Source of the DNA: Streptomyces violaceoruber
GTDB lineage: Bacteria; Actinomycetota; Actinomycetes; Streptomycetales; Streptomycetaceae
DNA length: 64,000 nt
Direction of reading: 5' to 3'
Assembly (NCBI GenBank): GCA_000720805.1
Contig: JODI01000057.1
Location: 43,193-107,192 of the forward strand
How positions within the stretch are numbered: the first letter of the stretch is position 1; every line of letters begins with the position of its first letter. Below the pieces are notes generated by a model that did not search any database, had not been told where the DNA came from, and saw only the letters and a list, made by a program, of their open reading frames with translations. Shown in pieces: positions 25,753-34,711 of this stretch. The position numbers were made by a program, and so were the translations under genes.

Positions 25753-27252
25753 TTAGTGGACGATCACGGGCTCGCCGTCCGACGGTGCCAGAGGCGAATT
25801 CGGCATCAGGAACGCCGCGAGCACCGCGCCGACCACGAAGATCCCGGCACCCCACGCCAGGGTGGCCGTGTAGCTCTCGACCCCGGCCTGGGCCACGGTC
25901 AGCGCGCCGGGCTTGTGTGAGGACAGGTAGTCGGTCGCGGCGGATGAGGCAACGGTGGTCAGTAGCGCCGTGCTGATCGAGCCGCCCACCTGCTGGCTGG
26001 TGTTTATCAGCGCCGAGGCGACGCCCGCGTCCTCGTGGTGCACGCCTGCGGTCGCACCCTGGAACGCGGTGGTCATCACCGCACCGATGCCGAGGCCCAG
26101 CAGGATCATGCCCGGCATGATGTCGGCGACGTAGGTGCTGTCCAGCGCGAGCCGGGTCAGCAGGGCCATACCGGATGCGGAGACCAGGAAGCCGGCGCTG
26201 ACCACGACCTTCGGGCCGACCCTGGGCAGCAGCAGTGAAGGCACCGTGGTCGACGCGGCAACGATGCCGCCGACCAACGGCAGGAAGGACAGACCGGCCT
26301 CGATCGGCGAGTAGCCGATGCTGGCCTCCAGGTAATAGGTCAGGAACAGGAAGATCGAGAACATCCCCATGCCCAGGACGAACACGGCCAGGAACGAACC
26401 ACCTCGGGTCCGGTCCAGCACGACTCGCAGCGGCAGCAGCGGATGCGCGACCCTGAGCTCCAGCCAGACGAACACCGCGAGCAGCACCACGCCGCTGATC
26501 ATGGAGCCGAGGGCGACCGGGTCGGTCCAACTGGTGGATTCGACGTGCGCGAATCCGTAGACGATGCCGAACAGTGCGGCGCTCACCACGACGGTGCCAG
26601 GAATGTCGATCTTAGGTCGTTCGGTGACCACGGGCTTGGCGAGCAACAGCAGCGCACCGGCCAGCGCGACGCCCGCGAAGATGACGTTCACGTACATCAC
26701 CCAGCGCCATGACGCCCACTCGGTGAGCATGCCGCCGAGCAGGAGTCCGACCGCGGCGCCGGCACCGGACAACGCACTGAAGATGCCGAACGCCTTCGGC
26801 CTTTCCGCCGGGTCGGTGAAGGTCACGCTGAGCAGTGAGAGCGCCGCGGGCGCGAGCAGCGCGGCGAACAGACCCTGAGCCACGCGTGCCGCGACGAGGA
26901 TCTCGAAGCTGCCGGCCGCGCCGCCGACGACGGACGCGGCCGCGAAACCGATCAGGCCGGTCACGAAGGTGGTACGCCGGCCGAACAGGTCACCGAGCCG
27001 GCCCCCGAGCAGCAGCAGGCTGCCGAACGCCAGGGCGTAACCCGTGATGACCCACTGCCGGCTGCCGTCGCTGAAACCGAGGTCATGTTGCGCTTCGGGC
27101 AGCGCGATGTTCACGACGGTCGCATCGAGCGTGACCATGAGCTGCGCCACACCCAGCACGACGAGCACCCACCAGCGCGTGGCATGTGAGCCACGGCGGC
27201 CCGAGTCTGGTTTCCCGGAGGCGGGTGCTTCGGGGTCGAAGGTGGTAGTCAT
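25753..27252 (-). CDS. DHA2-type MFS multidrug exporter under a TetR-type operator
   Basis: 499 residues. The N-terminal helix has VLGVAQLMVTLDATVVNIALP, the motif of the EmrB/QacA family. Motif A is LGGRLGDLFGRRTT, helix 5 has GIFSALSGAGAAVGLLLGGMLTEWASWRW, and 14 hydrophobic segments can be counted. The ATG at 27252 follows AAGGGAAG. The promoter carries two facing copies of GGAAACCGATCTGTTTCC, and a broken TetR gene starts divergently at ~27370. It most likely exports a toxic compound sensed by the TetR. A piece of this gene's 3' end was copied to ~35.5 kb. Confidence 0.9.
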   Translation of the reverse strand: MTTTFDPEAPASGKPDSGRRGSHATRWWVLVVLGVAQLMVTLDATVVNIALPEAQHDLGFSDGSRQWVITGYALAFGSLLLLGGRLGDLFGRRTTFVTGLIGFAAASVVGGAAGSFEILVAARVAQGLFAALLAPAALSLLSVTFTDPAERPKAFGIFSALSGAGAAVGLLLGGMLTEWASWRWVMYVNVIFAGVALAGALLLLAKPVVTERPKIDIPGTVVVSAALFGIVYGFAHVESTSWTDPVALGSMISGVVLLAVFVWLELRVAHPLLPLRVVLDRTRGGSFLAVFVLGMGMFSIFLFLTYYLEASIGYSPIEAGLSFLPLVGGIVAASTTVPSLLLPRVGPKVVVSAGFLVSASGMALLTRLALDSTYVADIMPGMILLGLGIGAVMTTAFQGATAGVHHEDAGVASALINTSQQVGGSISTALLTTVASSAATDYLSSHKPGALTVAQAGVESYTATLAWGAGIFVVGAVLAAFLMPNSPLAPSDGEPVIVH

Positions 27253-27292
27253 GTCTTCCCTTTGCTGCTGGTCGTGGCGGTGGGCACCGGTA

Positions 27293-27334
27293 GGAAACCG
27301 ATCTGTTTCCACTTAGGAAAACAGATCGGTTTCC
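27293..27334. promoter_or_regulatory. TetR-type operator A (two facing sites)
   Basis: GGAAACCGATCTGTTTCC at 27293-27310 and its near inverse GGAAAACAGATCGGTTTCC at 27316-27334. Leftward, TTGCAC precedes the second site and TAAGT follows, fitting -35 and -10 hexamers around the operator. It serves the exporter at 25753-27252 and the divergent TetR remnant. The same palindrome recurs at five other promoters up to 39.2 kb. Confidence 0.7.
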
Positions 27335-27369
27335 TTGGTGCAAGTGAACGGTGGGCCTCTCACCTGTGA

Positions 27370-27600
27370 GTGATCCGACAATGAGGCCGGCCGCGTCGGC
27401 CTCCGGTGCCGTCTCGACGCGCGATCGGTTGCTCGACATCGCCGCGCGGCCCTTCCGCGGAGTGGGCGTCCGCAGTGGTGTCGACGAGTCGTGTCGCGCC
27501 GCCGGGGTATCGAGGCGATCGATGCGCCAGCTGTTCGACTGTCGCGGTGCCCGCCGTGCTCGCCGTCATGGGGCCGAAGGTCAAGGCCTTCTCGCTGCGC
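27370..27600 (+). pseudogene. TetR-family regulator, truncated
   Basis: The frame shows STRDRLLDIAARPFRGVGVRSGVDESCRAAGVSRRSMRQLFD, a TetR helix-turn-helix similar to the intact regulator at 35854 (GVGIGVDALCRAAGVSKRSMYQLFE). After the helix-turn-helix the frame is lost, and from ~27640 the DNA belongs to a transposase end. No ligand domain remains. It faces away from the exporter across operator A, the classical local-repressor position. Confidence 0.7.
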
Positions 27601-27639
27601 CGCCGCGAGAAGGCCGGAGACCTCCGCGGGTCAGCTCCG

Positions 27640-27987
27640 GCGCGCCCACTTCTTGGACGTGCTGCACCGCTCCCACGTCGGCGTGGAAGGCCGGGTGCGC
27701 ACCAACAAGGCCATGGGGCTGGACAACTTGACCTCCGCATCGTGGGAGGTGAACCGCGGATGGGTGCTCGCCGCGCACCTCGCTGTCGATCCCGACGCGT
27801 GGCTGCGGCTGCTGGCCTTGCGCGACATGGACAACCTGGCCTGCGCGGGGCCGGACACCATGCGCCTCCGCCTCAATCGCTCTGCGCGCCCGCCTCGCCG
27901 ACCGCGCCCGCCGCCGCTTCCTGTGGTTCGAACGAACCTGGCCCAGGGCTGTCAACGGCCTTCGTTCTTCCCGCCGTGACTGAGTGA
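27640..27987 (+). pseudogene. C-terminal fragment of an IS1380-type transposase
   Basis: Plus-strand reading gives FLDVLHRSHVGVEGRVRTNKAMGL, ASWEVNRGWVLAAHLAVD and WLRLLALRDMDNLACAGPDTMRLRL. After a one-base shift it continues LRARLADRARRRFLWFERTWPRAVN and a stop. This is the conserved tail of actinobacterial IS1380-type transposases. It interrupts the TetR remnant before it. Confidence 0.6.
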
Positions 27988-28149
27988 GGGGGGTCACCAT
28001 CTGCTTGTGCTGGTGGACGGCGCTGCCCGCCGTCACCTGAAGACCAGACGCTTGCCCGGCACGATACGGAAAGGAGCAGACCCTCAAGACCCTCGGGGTG
28101 CCATGGAACCCCGGCGCTGCCGCAGCGAAACGCGAAGGCGCCACCTGCG

Positions 28150-28413
28150 ATGACGCGGAACAGGGCGAACCGGCGGCACGGTCATGCACTCACGATCGCT
28201 GAAGAATCGAGGCCGGCCTTCACGTTCGAGTCGAGTTCGGCTGACGTCGAACCTGTGGACAATGCCACGCTCGCCGAACTGCGCGCTGTGTGCAATGAGA
28301 TGAGAACGCGGCATCTCGGAGCACCCGTCGTTCACCTCTGGCTTGGTCACCTGGGCAGGTGTCCGGTCAGGGTCCCTGTGCGCGCAACCGTCGCTCAGAT
28401 GTGGGAATGGTGA
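28150..28413 (+). CDS. Possible small hypothetical protein, 87 residues
   Basis: An open frame from MTRNRANRRHGHALTIAEE to VAQMWEW. The central part (TLAELRAVCNEMRTRHLG) looks protein-like, but the ribosome site is weak and no family is recognised. It lies between a transposase tail and operator B, so it may be chance or a remnant. Confidence 0.25.
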   Translation: MTRNRANRRHGHALTIAEESRPAFTFESSSADVEPVDNATLAELRAVCNEMRTRHLGAPVVHLWLGHLGRCPVRVPVRATVAQMWEW

Positions 28414-28481
28414 ACCGGCGATTGACCTCAACGCGCTCAGACCGCTGGAGTGACGAGGGCACCTGAGTACCGGCGCCGGGC

Positions 28482-28532
28482 TTGACACCTGGAAACCGAT
28501 CGGTGCACCCTAGAGGAAACCGATCGGTTTCC
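28482..28532 (+). promoter_or_regulatory. TetR-type operator B in a promoter
   Basis: A TTGACA hexamer at 28482-28487 is followed by GGAAACCGATCGGTGCAC (28491-28508) and a perfect GGAAACCGATCGGTTTCC (28515-28532). The first site fills the -35/-10 spacer. It drives the NmrA-like gene at 28675. A bound TetR would exclude RNA polymerase. Confidence 0.7.
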
Positions 28533-28674
28533 GAGTCTCGTGGCCCACGGACAGCGGCACAGTGTCAGCCGGTCGGCGCCGTCGGTCGCCAAGCTGATGC
28601 AGCGACAAGCCCCGAACGTGCCGCGTCCATCGCGTGCTGATCGCGTGCGTACTCAACTTCTGGAGTGAATAACC

Positions 28675-29772
28675 ATGTCTTCTCACGCCACCTCCACCAT
28701 CTTCGTCATCGGCGGTACAGGGGCCCAAGGGATTCCCATCGTCCGCGCCCTTGTCGCAGACAAGAAGTACTCCGTCCGGGTCCTCACTCGGGATGCCACC
28801 TCCCCCCGGGCCCAGGAACTCCTCGCACTCGGCAACGTCTCCGTCCTCGAAGGGTCATTCGCCGACGAGGACGTGCTGCGCGAAGGATTTCGCGGCTGTG
28901 ACGGGGCGTTCGTCAACATTGACGGGTTCAACACCGGCGAGAAGGCCGAGACCTACTGGGCCATCCGCACGTATGAGATAGCGATCGAGGAAGGAATCAA
29001 GTTCTTCGTCTACGGGAACCTCGACTACGCCCTCAAGAAGTCGGGCTACGACTCCAGGTTCCGTACCGGCCACTATGACGGCAAGGGCCGCATGGCCGAA
29101 TGGGTGCTGTTCCAGAACGAAAAGAACAGGGACCGGATGGGAGCGGCGGTCTTCACCTCGGGCCCCTACATCGAGATGGTCATCTCACCGCTCACACCCA
29201 TGACGCCCAGCATCGAGGACGGGGTCGTCACCTGGCGAGTCCCACTCGGCGACGGGGCCGTTCCGCACGTGGCCCTGGAGGACTGCGGATTCTATGTCCG
29301 CTGGCTCTTCGACCACCCGGAACGGGCCAACGGCATGGACCTCGAAGTCGCTATCGAGCACATGACCTACACGGATATGGCCGCAGCATTCGAGAAGGTC
29401 ACCGGGCATCCGGCGCAGTACATCGACACCGATCTGGACACCTACTGGAACAGCCCGGACCTGAGCGGGCTCGCTGACCATCCTGCCGGATACAACGCCG
29501 ATCCCAACGACAAGAGCACCATGAGCTTCCGCGACAATTTCACGGGCTTCTGGAATGTGTGGAAGCACGGAATCATCACCCGGGACTACGCCCTGCTCGA
29601 CGAAATTCACCCCAACAGGATCAGGAGCGCTGAGGAGTGGTTCCGCCGCGAAGACCAGCTGGGAAGGGAGCTCGGCAAGGGAAGTCTCTGGGAGAGGGTT
29701 CAGCCGGAGAACTGGACCATGGAGTCCGCGGTTCTCAAGAGCAGCGCGGATCTCAGGACGGGCACGCTGTAG
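28675..29772 (+). CDS. NmrA-like NAD(P)-binding protein
   Basis: 365 residues. The N-terminus has IFVIGGTGAQGIPIVRALV, the GGTGxQG Rossmann loop of NmrA/HSCARG proteins, followed by VRVLTRDATSPRAQELLALG and VSVLEGSFADEDVLREGFRGCDGAFV. These atypical short-chain dehydrogenases lack the YxxxK catalytic pair and serve as redox sensors or as reductases. There is a long C-terminal region to LRTGTL. The operator-containing promoter is 150 bases upstream, so it belongs to the TetR regulon. Its codons end in A or T somewhat more often than its neighbours, hinting at a separate origin. Confidence 0.83.
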   Translation: MSSHATSTIFVIGGTGAQGIPIVRALVADKKYSVRVLTRDATSPRAQELLALGNVSVLEGSFADEDVLREGFRGCDGAFVNIDGFNTGEKAETYWAIRTYEIAIEEGIKFFVYGNLDYALKKSGYDSRFRTGHYDGKGRMAEWVLFQNEKNRDRMGAAVFTSGPYIEMVISPLTPMTPSIEDGVVTWRVPLGDGAVPHVALEDCGFYVRWLFDHPERANGMDLEVAIEHMTYTDMAAAFEKVTGHPAQYIDTDLDTYWNSPDLSGLADHPAGYNADPNDKSTMSFRDNFTGFWNVWKHGIITRDYALLDEIHPNRIRSAEEWFRREDQLGRELGKGSLWERVQPENWTMESAVLKSSADLRTGTL

Positions 29773-29775
29773 CAG

Positions 29776-30425
29776 GACGATCTGGTTCTGGCCGAGGAAC
29801 CGGCGGCCCGGGCGGCCGTCTGTGTCGACAACGCCCGCCGCTACACCCGTGAACGCGGTACGGCGGTGATGCCGCGGCGCGGCCTGCTGCCTCAGCGGCT
29901 GCCCGAGCAGGCGGCGGTGGAGGTCGCCTCCCGCTGTCTCCCGGCCGGCGCGCACGTCGGCGTGGGCAGCGACTGGTTCGACGTGATCCCGCTGTCGGGG
30001 GCGCGGGTGGCACCGGTCGTCGGCGACATCGTCGGACACGGCATCGGTGCCTCCGCGACCATGGGCCGTTTGCGTACGGCCGTACGTACGCTCGCCGACA
30101 TCGACTTGCCCTCCGACGAGCTGCTCACCCATCTCGACGACCTGGTCGCCCGCCGTCCACTGAGCAGGAGGGCGACCAACCGGCCGACTGGTACCCGAAG
30201 ATCGGCGGCGAGGTGGGCGCGACCTGTCTGTACGCCGTGTACGCCCCGATCTCCCGACGCTGCTCACTCGCCAGGGCCGGACATCCGCTACCGGCCGTGG
30301 TGAGTCCCGACGGCAGCGCTGAACTCGTCGACCTCCCGGCAGGCCCTCACTGGGGCTGGGAGGCCTGCCCTTCGAGGCGACCGAGATCGACCTGCCCGAG
30401 GGCAGCCTGCTCGCCCTCTACACCA
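29776..30425 (+). pseudogene. GAF/SpoIIE-type phosphatase remnant
   Basis: The frame begins inside a GAF domain (AARAAVCVDNARRYTRERGTAV) and enters a PP2C/SpoIIE domain: LLPQRLPEQAAVEVASRCLPAGAH, VGSDWFDVIPLSGARVAPVVGDIVGHG, MGRLRTAVRTLADIDLP. A frameshift near 30170 leads to GATCLYAVYAPISRRCSLARAGHPLPA, and a further one precedes the end near LPEGSLLALYTNG. The start and end are missing, and a transposase remnant follows at 30433. Confidence 0.75.
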
Positions 30426-30432
30426 ACGGCCG

Positions 30433-30690
30433 ATCTCGTTGAACCGGTGGATCACGTCCCGCACCGTGTCCTCGTCGGCCTGCACCAACTGGGCGATCCC
30501 CGGCACGCGGTTCCCGCCGGCCGACGCCAGCAGCATCATCGCCCGCCGGTAGCGCACCGAACTGGTGCTGCCCCGGCGCACGATCCGCTGTAACTGCCGG
30601 CCCTCCTGGTCGGGCAGCCTCCGAACCCTGACCGGCTCTGCCGTTTCCGCCTCCCGGCACCGTGCCTGAACGTCCCCGGACATCCAAGCG
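30433..30690 (-). pseudogene. IS630-family transposase N-terminal remnant
   Basis: The minus frame reads VRVRRLPDQEGRQLQRIVRRG, SVRYRRAMMLLASAGGN and AQLVQADEDTVRDVIHRFNEIG, the DNA-binding N-terminus of a Streptomyces IS630 transposase. The catalytic part is absent; the sequence passes straight into the phosphatase remnant. Confidence 0.6.
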
Positions 30691-30743
30691 CGCCACACCC
30701 CAGGAAGCCACCAGCAACCCGGTGAACCCATGCGGTCACAGCA

Positions 30744-31178
30744 CTAGCGAGGTGCCGCGAGTACGTCCCGGAGTACGTTCTCGAGCGTGACGCGGGCCAG
30801 CTCGTGTCTCAGGGTCTCCTCGATGCCCTCGTAGATGCCCTGCATCGCCGGCTGGATGCCGTAACCCACCACGCATCCCTGGTCCGGGGTAGTGCGGTGC
30901 ATCGCGAACAGCGGGCCGGGTTCCACTGCCTCATACACGTCGAGCAGGGTCATCGACTCCAGCTCGCGCGCCAGCGACCAGCCCGCGCCCACGCCCCGCC
31001 GGGACTCCACGAGCCCGGCCCTGCGCAGCTCGCCGAGCAGTCGCCTGATCACCACGGGATTGGTGTTCGCGCTGGTCGCGATCTGCTCGGAGGTGGCGAC
31101 CTCATGGCCCTGGCGCTGGTACAGACCGATCCAGGCCAGCGCGTGGGCGGCAATGGTCAACCGGCTGTTGGCACTCAT
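30744..31178 (-). CDS. Rrf2-family transcriptional regulator
   Basis: 144 residues starting MSANSRLTIAAHALAWIGLYQR. The winged helix includes VATSEQIATSANTNPVVIRRLLGELRRAGLVESRRG and GAGWSLARELESMTLLDVYEAVE, the classical Rrf2/YwnA pattern. Only one cysteine is seen (QGCVVG), so a three-cysteine Fe-S cluster is unlikely and it may sense small reactive molecules through that residue. It is divergent from an SDR at 31307, with palindromic TTACGAC sites between them. Confidence 0.85.
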   Translation of the reverse strand: MSANSRLTIAAHALAWIGLYQRQGHEVATSEQIATSANTNPVVIRRLLGELRRAGLVESRRGVGAGWSLARELESMTLLDVYEAVEPGPLFAMHRTTPDQGCVVGYGIQPAMQGIYEGIEETLRHELARVTLENVLRDVLAAPR

Positions 31179-31203
31179 GAACCCGTCCTCTCGGCCGCAA
31201 CGC

Positions 31204-31262
31204 TTTATGTTACGACAGCACAGTCGTAACAGTGAAGGTTGCAACAGCCTGTCGTAACAATT
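31204..31262. promoter_or_regulatory. Rrf2 operator region with repeated TTACGAC half-sites
   Basis: TGTTACGAC and GTCGTAACA face each other across five bases at 31209-31231, and another GTCGTAACA is at 31253-31261. The region also holds AT-rich promoter-like parts for both directions. The repeats most likely bind the adjacent Rrf2 protein. Confidence 0.6.
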
Positions 31263-31306
31263 AGCGTTGCGACTGCCAGGAAGGGTCAATCAACGAGGTG
31301 AGAAGA

Positions 31307-32056
31307 ATGAGCAAGCCACTCATGGGCAAGGTCGCCCTGGTCACCGGGGGGTCGCGCGGGCTGGGAGCCGCGACCGTACGGCTGCTGGCCGAGCACGGCG
31401 CCGACGTCGCCTTCACCTACGTCAGCTCCGAGAAGCAGGCGCAGGCCGTCGTCGACGAGGTGCACGGCAAGGGAGCCAAGGCCGTCGCCTTCCAGTCCGA
31501 CCAGGCGGACATGAGTCGGGCGCCGGCGCTGATCGACGACGTGGTCGCGCACTTCGGCGGCCTGGACATCCTCGTCAACAACGCGGCGATCTCCGTGGCC
31601 GGCACGGTGGACGACCCGGACGCCGACACCGCCGCACTGGACCGGATGCACGCCACCAACTACCTCGGCGTGATCGCCGTCATCCGGGCCGCCTCCCGAG
31701 TGCTGCGCGCGGGCGGCCGCATCGTCACAGTGAGTTCCGGACTCGGCTCCCGGGTCGGTGTCCCGGGAGTTGCCGACTACTCGGCAACCAAGTCAGGGAT
31801 CGAGAGGTACACCATGGGGGTCGCACGAGACCTCGGGCCCCGGGACATCACGGCCAACGTCGTGGAGGCCGGACTGATGGAGAGCGGCATGGAACCGCCG
31901 GACCCCGAGACCCTCAAGGCCCTGGTCGGCTCGCTGTCCCTGCAACGTATGGGGCACCCCGACGAAATCGCCGCGGCGATCGCCTTTCTGGCGAGCCCCG
32001 CCGCGTCGTACGTCACGGGCGCGGTGCTGGACGCCCACGGTGGTTACAACGCCTGA
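31307..32056 (+). CDS. Classical short-chain dehydrogenase/reductase
   Basis: 249 residues, complete. TGGSRGLGAAT (cofactor loop), NNAAI, the catalytic Ser in TVSSGLGSR, YSATK with Tyr and Lys, and PASYVTGAVLDAHGG at the C-terminus match the FabG-like SDR family of 3-oxoacyl-type reductases. ATG 31307 is preceded by GAGGTGAGAAG. It is divergent from the Rrf2 gene and probably controlled by it. This pairing is frequent in Streptomyces and is often linked to quinone or electrophile stress. The substrate is unknown. Confidence 0.9.
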   Translation: MSKPLMGKVALVTGGSRGLGAATVRLLAEHGADVAFTYVSSEKQAQAVVDEVHGKGAKAVAFQSDQADMSRAPALIDDVVAHFGGLDILVNNAAISVAGTVDDPDADTAALDRMHATNYLGVIAVIRAASRVLRAGGRIVTVSSGLGSRVGVPGVADYSATKSGIERYTMGVARDLGPRDITANVVEAGLMESGMEPPDPETLKALVGSLSLQRMGHPDEIAAAIAFLASPAASYVTGAVLDAHGGYNA

Positions 32057-32228
32057 ACCGGAACCCGTGCAGCGCGCCCCGGAGGACATCGCGCCTTCGG
32101 GGCGCGCACCCAGGAGAGCGGCTCCTGACGAACGATCTCCTCCGCGGACTGCCGCCCACGACCAGGGCGAGTTCCCCGAGTACGGGTCACACCAGCCTTT
32201 CGACCTGCCCCTTCAAGTTGGCGGAGGC

Positions 32229-32605
32229 TCAGTGCTGATCGCCCCACATCGATGTGTACGCCGGGTCCACGGCAACGATCGACAGGCCGTGTTCGGACGC
32301 CATGGACACGAGCCGGGCCTTGAGCTTGCCGGTGGGGACGTTGGAGATGAGCTGCCGGAAGCGCTTACGTCTGCCGTGCTTCTCGCGGGTCTTCTCGGCG
32401 GCGAAGTCCAGGTTCTCCAGGCCGATGGCTTTGGCGCCGCACCGGTCGGCCCAGTGCGGCAACTGGCTGATGGCGTGCCGGACCTGGGCGTCAGAAGCGT
32501 TTGCCGGACTCGCCGTCCGCGGTGAGGAACCACCGTTCGGCTTCCCACCGCTTACGCCACTGCTCGGCGGTGAGCTGGGCGGCTTCGAGGTTTATGAAGC
32601 CGCGC
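32229..32605 (-). pseudogene. TnpB (IS200/IS605 OrfB) fragment
   Basis: The minus frame has HAISQLPHWADRCGAKAIGLENLDFAAEKTREKHGRRKRFRQ, then SNVPTGKLKARLVSMASEHGLSIVAVDPAYTSMWGDQH. This is the RuvC-like domain with the conserved glutamate in GLENLDF and the beginning of the zinc region. Just upstream, after a frameshift near 32500, are AAQLTAEQWRKRWEAERWF and LTADGESGKRF from an earlier part. The start, the REC-like region and the zinc ribbon end are missing, so it is inactive. Confidence 0.65.
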
Positions 32606-32785
32606 CTGGCCGCCGCCAGGGGATCGAGGAAGGCGACCGCCAGGGGCAGCTGCTTCCCGTACGGCAGCCGGCTCGGCCAACACCGGCCACGACCCGGAAC
32701 CGCCGGGCCGGTAGGCATCGGCGCGCAGCACCGTGCCATCACGCATCTGCGCCGGGACATCGAACTCGATCTGCATCTCCGCCAT
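32606..32785 (-). pseudogene. CocE/NonD-type hydrolase N-terminal fragment
   Basis: MQIEFDVPAQMRDGTVLRADAYRPGGSG is the start of an X-Pro dipeptidyl-peptidase (S15)/CocE hydrolase. After a one-base shift it goes on RLPYGKQLPLAVAFLDPLAAARRGFI, where it switches in frame to TnpB sequence (NLEAAQL). The rest of the hydrolase is gone. Confidence 0.65.
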
Positions 32786-32887
32786 GTGCCGCTTCTTTGC
32801 GTGCCAAGACGTCTTCGCTCGTCATGGTCGAGTCGGCCCCGCACGCACCACCCCCGAATGGAGGTGGCCACGGCGCTCCCGGGGCAG

Positions 32888-33757
32888 TCACGCCAGCGGG
32901 TTCAGCAGACCGGCCAGCACGTCGGGCCTCTCCAGGGCAATGAAGTGGCCCGCTCCCTGCACCTGTGTGAAGTCGGCGGCCGGCAGCAGCTTCTTGTTGG
33001 CTTCCCGGTCCGAGGGCCGGGACCAGTCCTTCTCGCCGTAGACGAGGTGGACGGGGGCCTTGACCTCGGGGTAGCGCGAGCGGGCCGCGATGAGGCTGGG
33101 CAGGCTCTGGTACACCGCTCGGGCGACGGTCGGGTAGCCGGGGCGGCGGCCCACCTGGAGAAGTTCGTCGACGTAGTCGTCGCGCAGGGCGGTCTTGTCG
33201 CCCAGGCCGCCCTGAAGGACCTTGCTGAGGACGGGCTTGGGCTCCACCCCGGCGATCACCGGGCCCACTCCCGGTGCGAGGACACCGGTGACCACGAACC
33301 GGGCGAGGAGGCTGGACCGGGCGATTCCGCCTCGGAAGTCGTAGGTGTTGACCGCGACGACGCGCCGGACGCGCTCCGGGAGATCGGCCGCGGTGGTCAG
33401 GGCGAGCACCGCGCCCATGGACTCCCCGACCAACGTCACGTCGTGGAGGTCGAGTTCGGTCAGGAGCCGCTCGACGCCCGCGCGCATCGCCGGCTCGTCG
33501 TAGGACGCGCCGGGCACGATCTCGGAGTAGCCCATCCCCGGCAGGTCGAGGGCGTACACGGTGTAGTGGTCCGCGACCAGCGGGATGAGCTGGCGGAAGT
33601 GCTCGGCCTGGGTGCGCACGGTGTGCAGCAGGACCAGAGGAGCGCCGGTGCCCGCCCTGAGGTAGCGCAGCTGTCCTCCGCGGCCGCTGCGAGAGGCGAT
33701 GGTGTGGCTGGTGGTCCCCGGAATGTGAATCGTGGGATGTGACTCGTGGCTGGGCAT
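32888..33757 (-). CDS. Alpha/beta hydrolase (Ser nucleophile)
   Basis: 289 residues. LVLLHTVRTQAEHFRQLIP provides the oxyanion region (a non-standard LHT in place of HG). The nucleophile elbow is VGESMGAVLAL with Ser, the acid is in VYGEKDWS and the catalytic histidine in QGAGHFIALERPD. It resembles carboxylesterases and haloperoxidase-type hydrolases. The gene follows a broken SDR by about 26 bases on the same strand, so it probably shares the promoter with operator C. Cytoplasmic. Its own start ATG at 33757 has a GGAGACGG-type site. Confidence 0.85.
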   Translation of the reverse strand: MPSHESHPTIHIPGTTSHTIASRSGRGGQLRYLRAGTGAPLVLLHTVRTQAEHFRQLIPLVADHYTVYALDLPGMGYSEIVPGASYDEPAMRAGVERLLTELDLHDVTLVGESMGAVLALTTAADLPERVRRVVAVNTYDFRGGIARSSLLARFVVTGVLAPGVGPVIAGVEPKPVLSKVLQGGLGDKTALRDDYVDELLQVGRRPGYPTVARAVYQSLPSLIAARSRYPEVKAPVHLVYGEKDWSRPSDREANKKLLPAADFTQVQGAGHFIALERPDVLAGLLNPLA

Positions 33758-33782
33758 GTCGCCGTCTCCTGTGTGAAGGGTC

Positions 33783-34310
33783 CTACGTGGTCAGTTGGGC
33801 ATACCGTGCCGCGAGCTCGCCGGCGAGGCCGTTATTGACCTGGCGGGAGATGTCGTCGGCGAGGATTTCGTGGGCGCCGGTCTCGATGCCGTCGAGAGCG
33901 AGAGCGAGGGCGGCGACGTTGCGGGGCCGGACTTGGGTTCGCTGACGCCCGCTGCCAGGTCCGTGTCGACGTAGTCGACTTGAAGTGTTGGTCTGCGACC
34001 GCAGAGCCGCCTTGGAGGCGTTGTAGGAGCGGGCCGCTCAAGGCCACCCAGGACGGCACCGGGTGCGCGTCGAGGCCGCTGCACCGACGTTGTTGATCAG
34101 TATGGCCTTCCGTGGCGGCGGCCGCCACGGAGACAGGGCGGTGATCTCCAGCGCCACCGGGACCGCGTCGGGGTGCGTCATACCGCGCGGCCGGCGAGCC
34201 GTGGCGTACACCTTGTCGGCGCCGCGCGTGTACAGATCCTCCGCCGGCGCCTTGCCCAGGCCGCGGCTGCCGCCGGTGGCAAGGGCGTTCGCGCCCTTCA
34301 AAGCGGTCAT
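33783..34310 (-). pseudogene. Short-chain dehydrogenase with internal losses and frameshifts
   Basis: It begins MTALKGANALATGGSRGLGKAP and EDLYTRGADKVYATARRPR, with THPDAVPVALEITALSPW and ILINN. It ends, in another frame, LALDGIETGAHEILADDISRQVNNGLAGELAARYAQLTT and a stop. The central part with the YxxxK active site is missing, and several frameshifts occur. Operator C stands 18 bases upstream, so the regulated transcript would still reach the intact hydrolase behind it. Confidence 0.75.
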
Positions 34311-34327
34311 GAGTGCCTCCACAGAGC

Positions 34328-34370
34328 GGTAAACCGACCGCTTTCCATCATGGTAAACCGGTCGGTTTCC
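34328..34370 (-). promoter_or_regulatory. TetR-type operator C (two sites)
   Basis: GGTAAACCGACCGCTTTCC at 34328-34346 and GGTAAACCGGTCGGTTTCC at 34352-34370. Read leftwards, TTGCGC, 16 bases and TACCAT form a plausible promoter with one operator filling its spacer. It controls the SDR remnant and the alpha/beta hydrolase. Confidence 0.65.
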
Positions 34371-34397
34371 AGGCGCAAGCCTGTCAAGGTCCCAGCT

Positions 34398-34631
34398 TCA
34401 CGGAGACGTTCCGTACCCGTGGATCCCAGGGATGACGAGCCCTCCACCTGTCTGTCCGGCCTGGTCGAGGTCGGCGTCGGCCAGGCCGAGTTGGAGCCTG
34501 ACGCCCAGCTTCCCGGCCATGTCGTAGAGCCACTCCGGGACGGTGTCGGGGGTGAGGTGGAGGCGCGGGAGTGGGGGCGGGGAAATGCCTTCGACGCCGG
34601 ACAGGGTGCCCGTCAGGCTCTCGACGTACAT
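34398..34631 (-). other. Coding-like remnant of unknown family
   Basis: The minus frame from ATG 34631 reads MYVESLTGTLSGVEGI, LTPDTVPEWLYDMAGKLGVRLQLGLADADLD and ends GIHGYGTSP. Its composition is protein-like, unlike the other frames here, but no family is recognised and the upstream part is unrelated. It may be the tail of a lost gene, divergent from operator C. Confidence 0.3.
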
Positions 34632-34711
34632 GGTGACGCGGCCGCCTCGCGGCGTGGACGTCGAGCCGGGCGCTCCGTCGATGTGCTGGATCTGCGGGCC
34701 GACGGTCCGGG

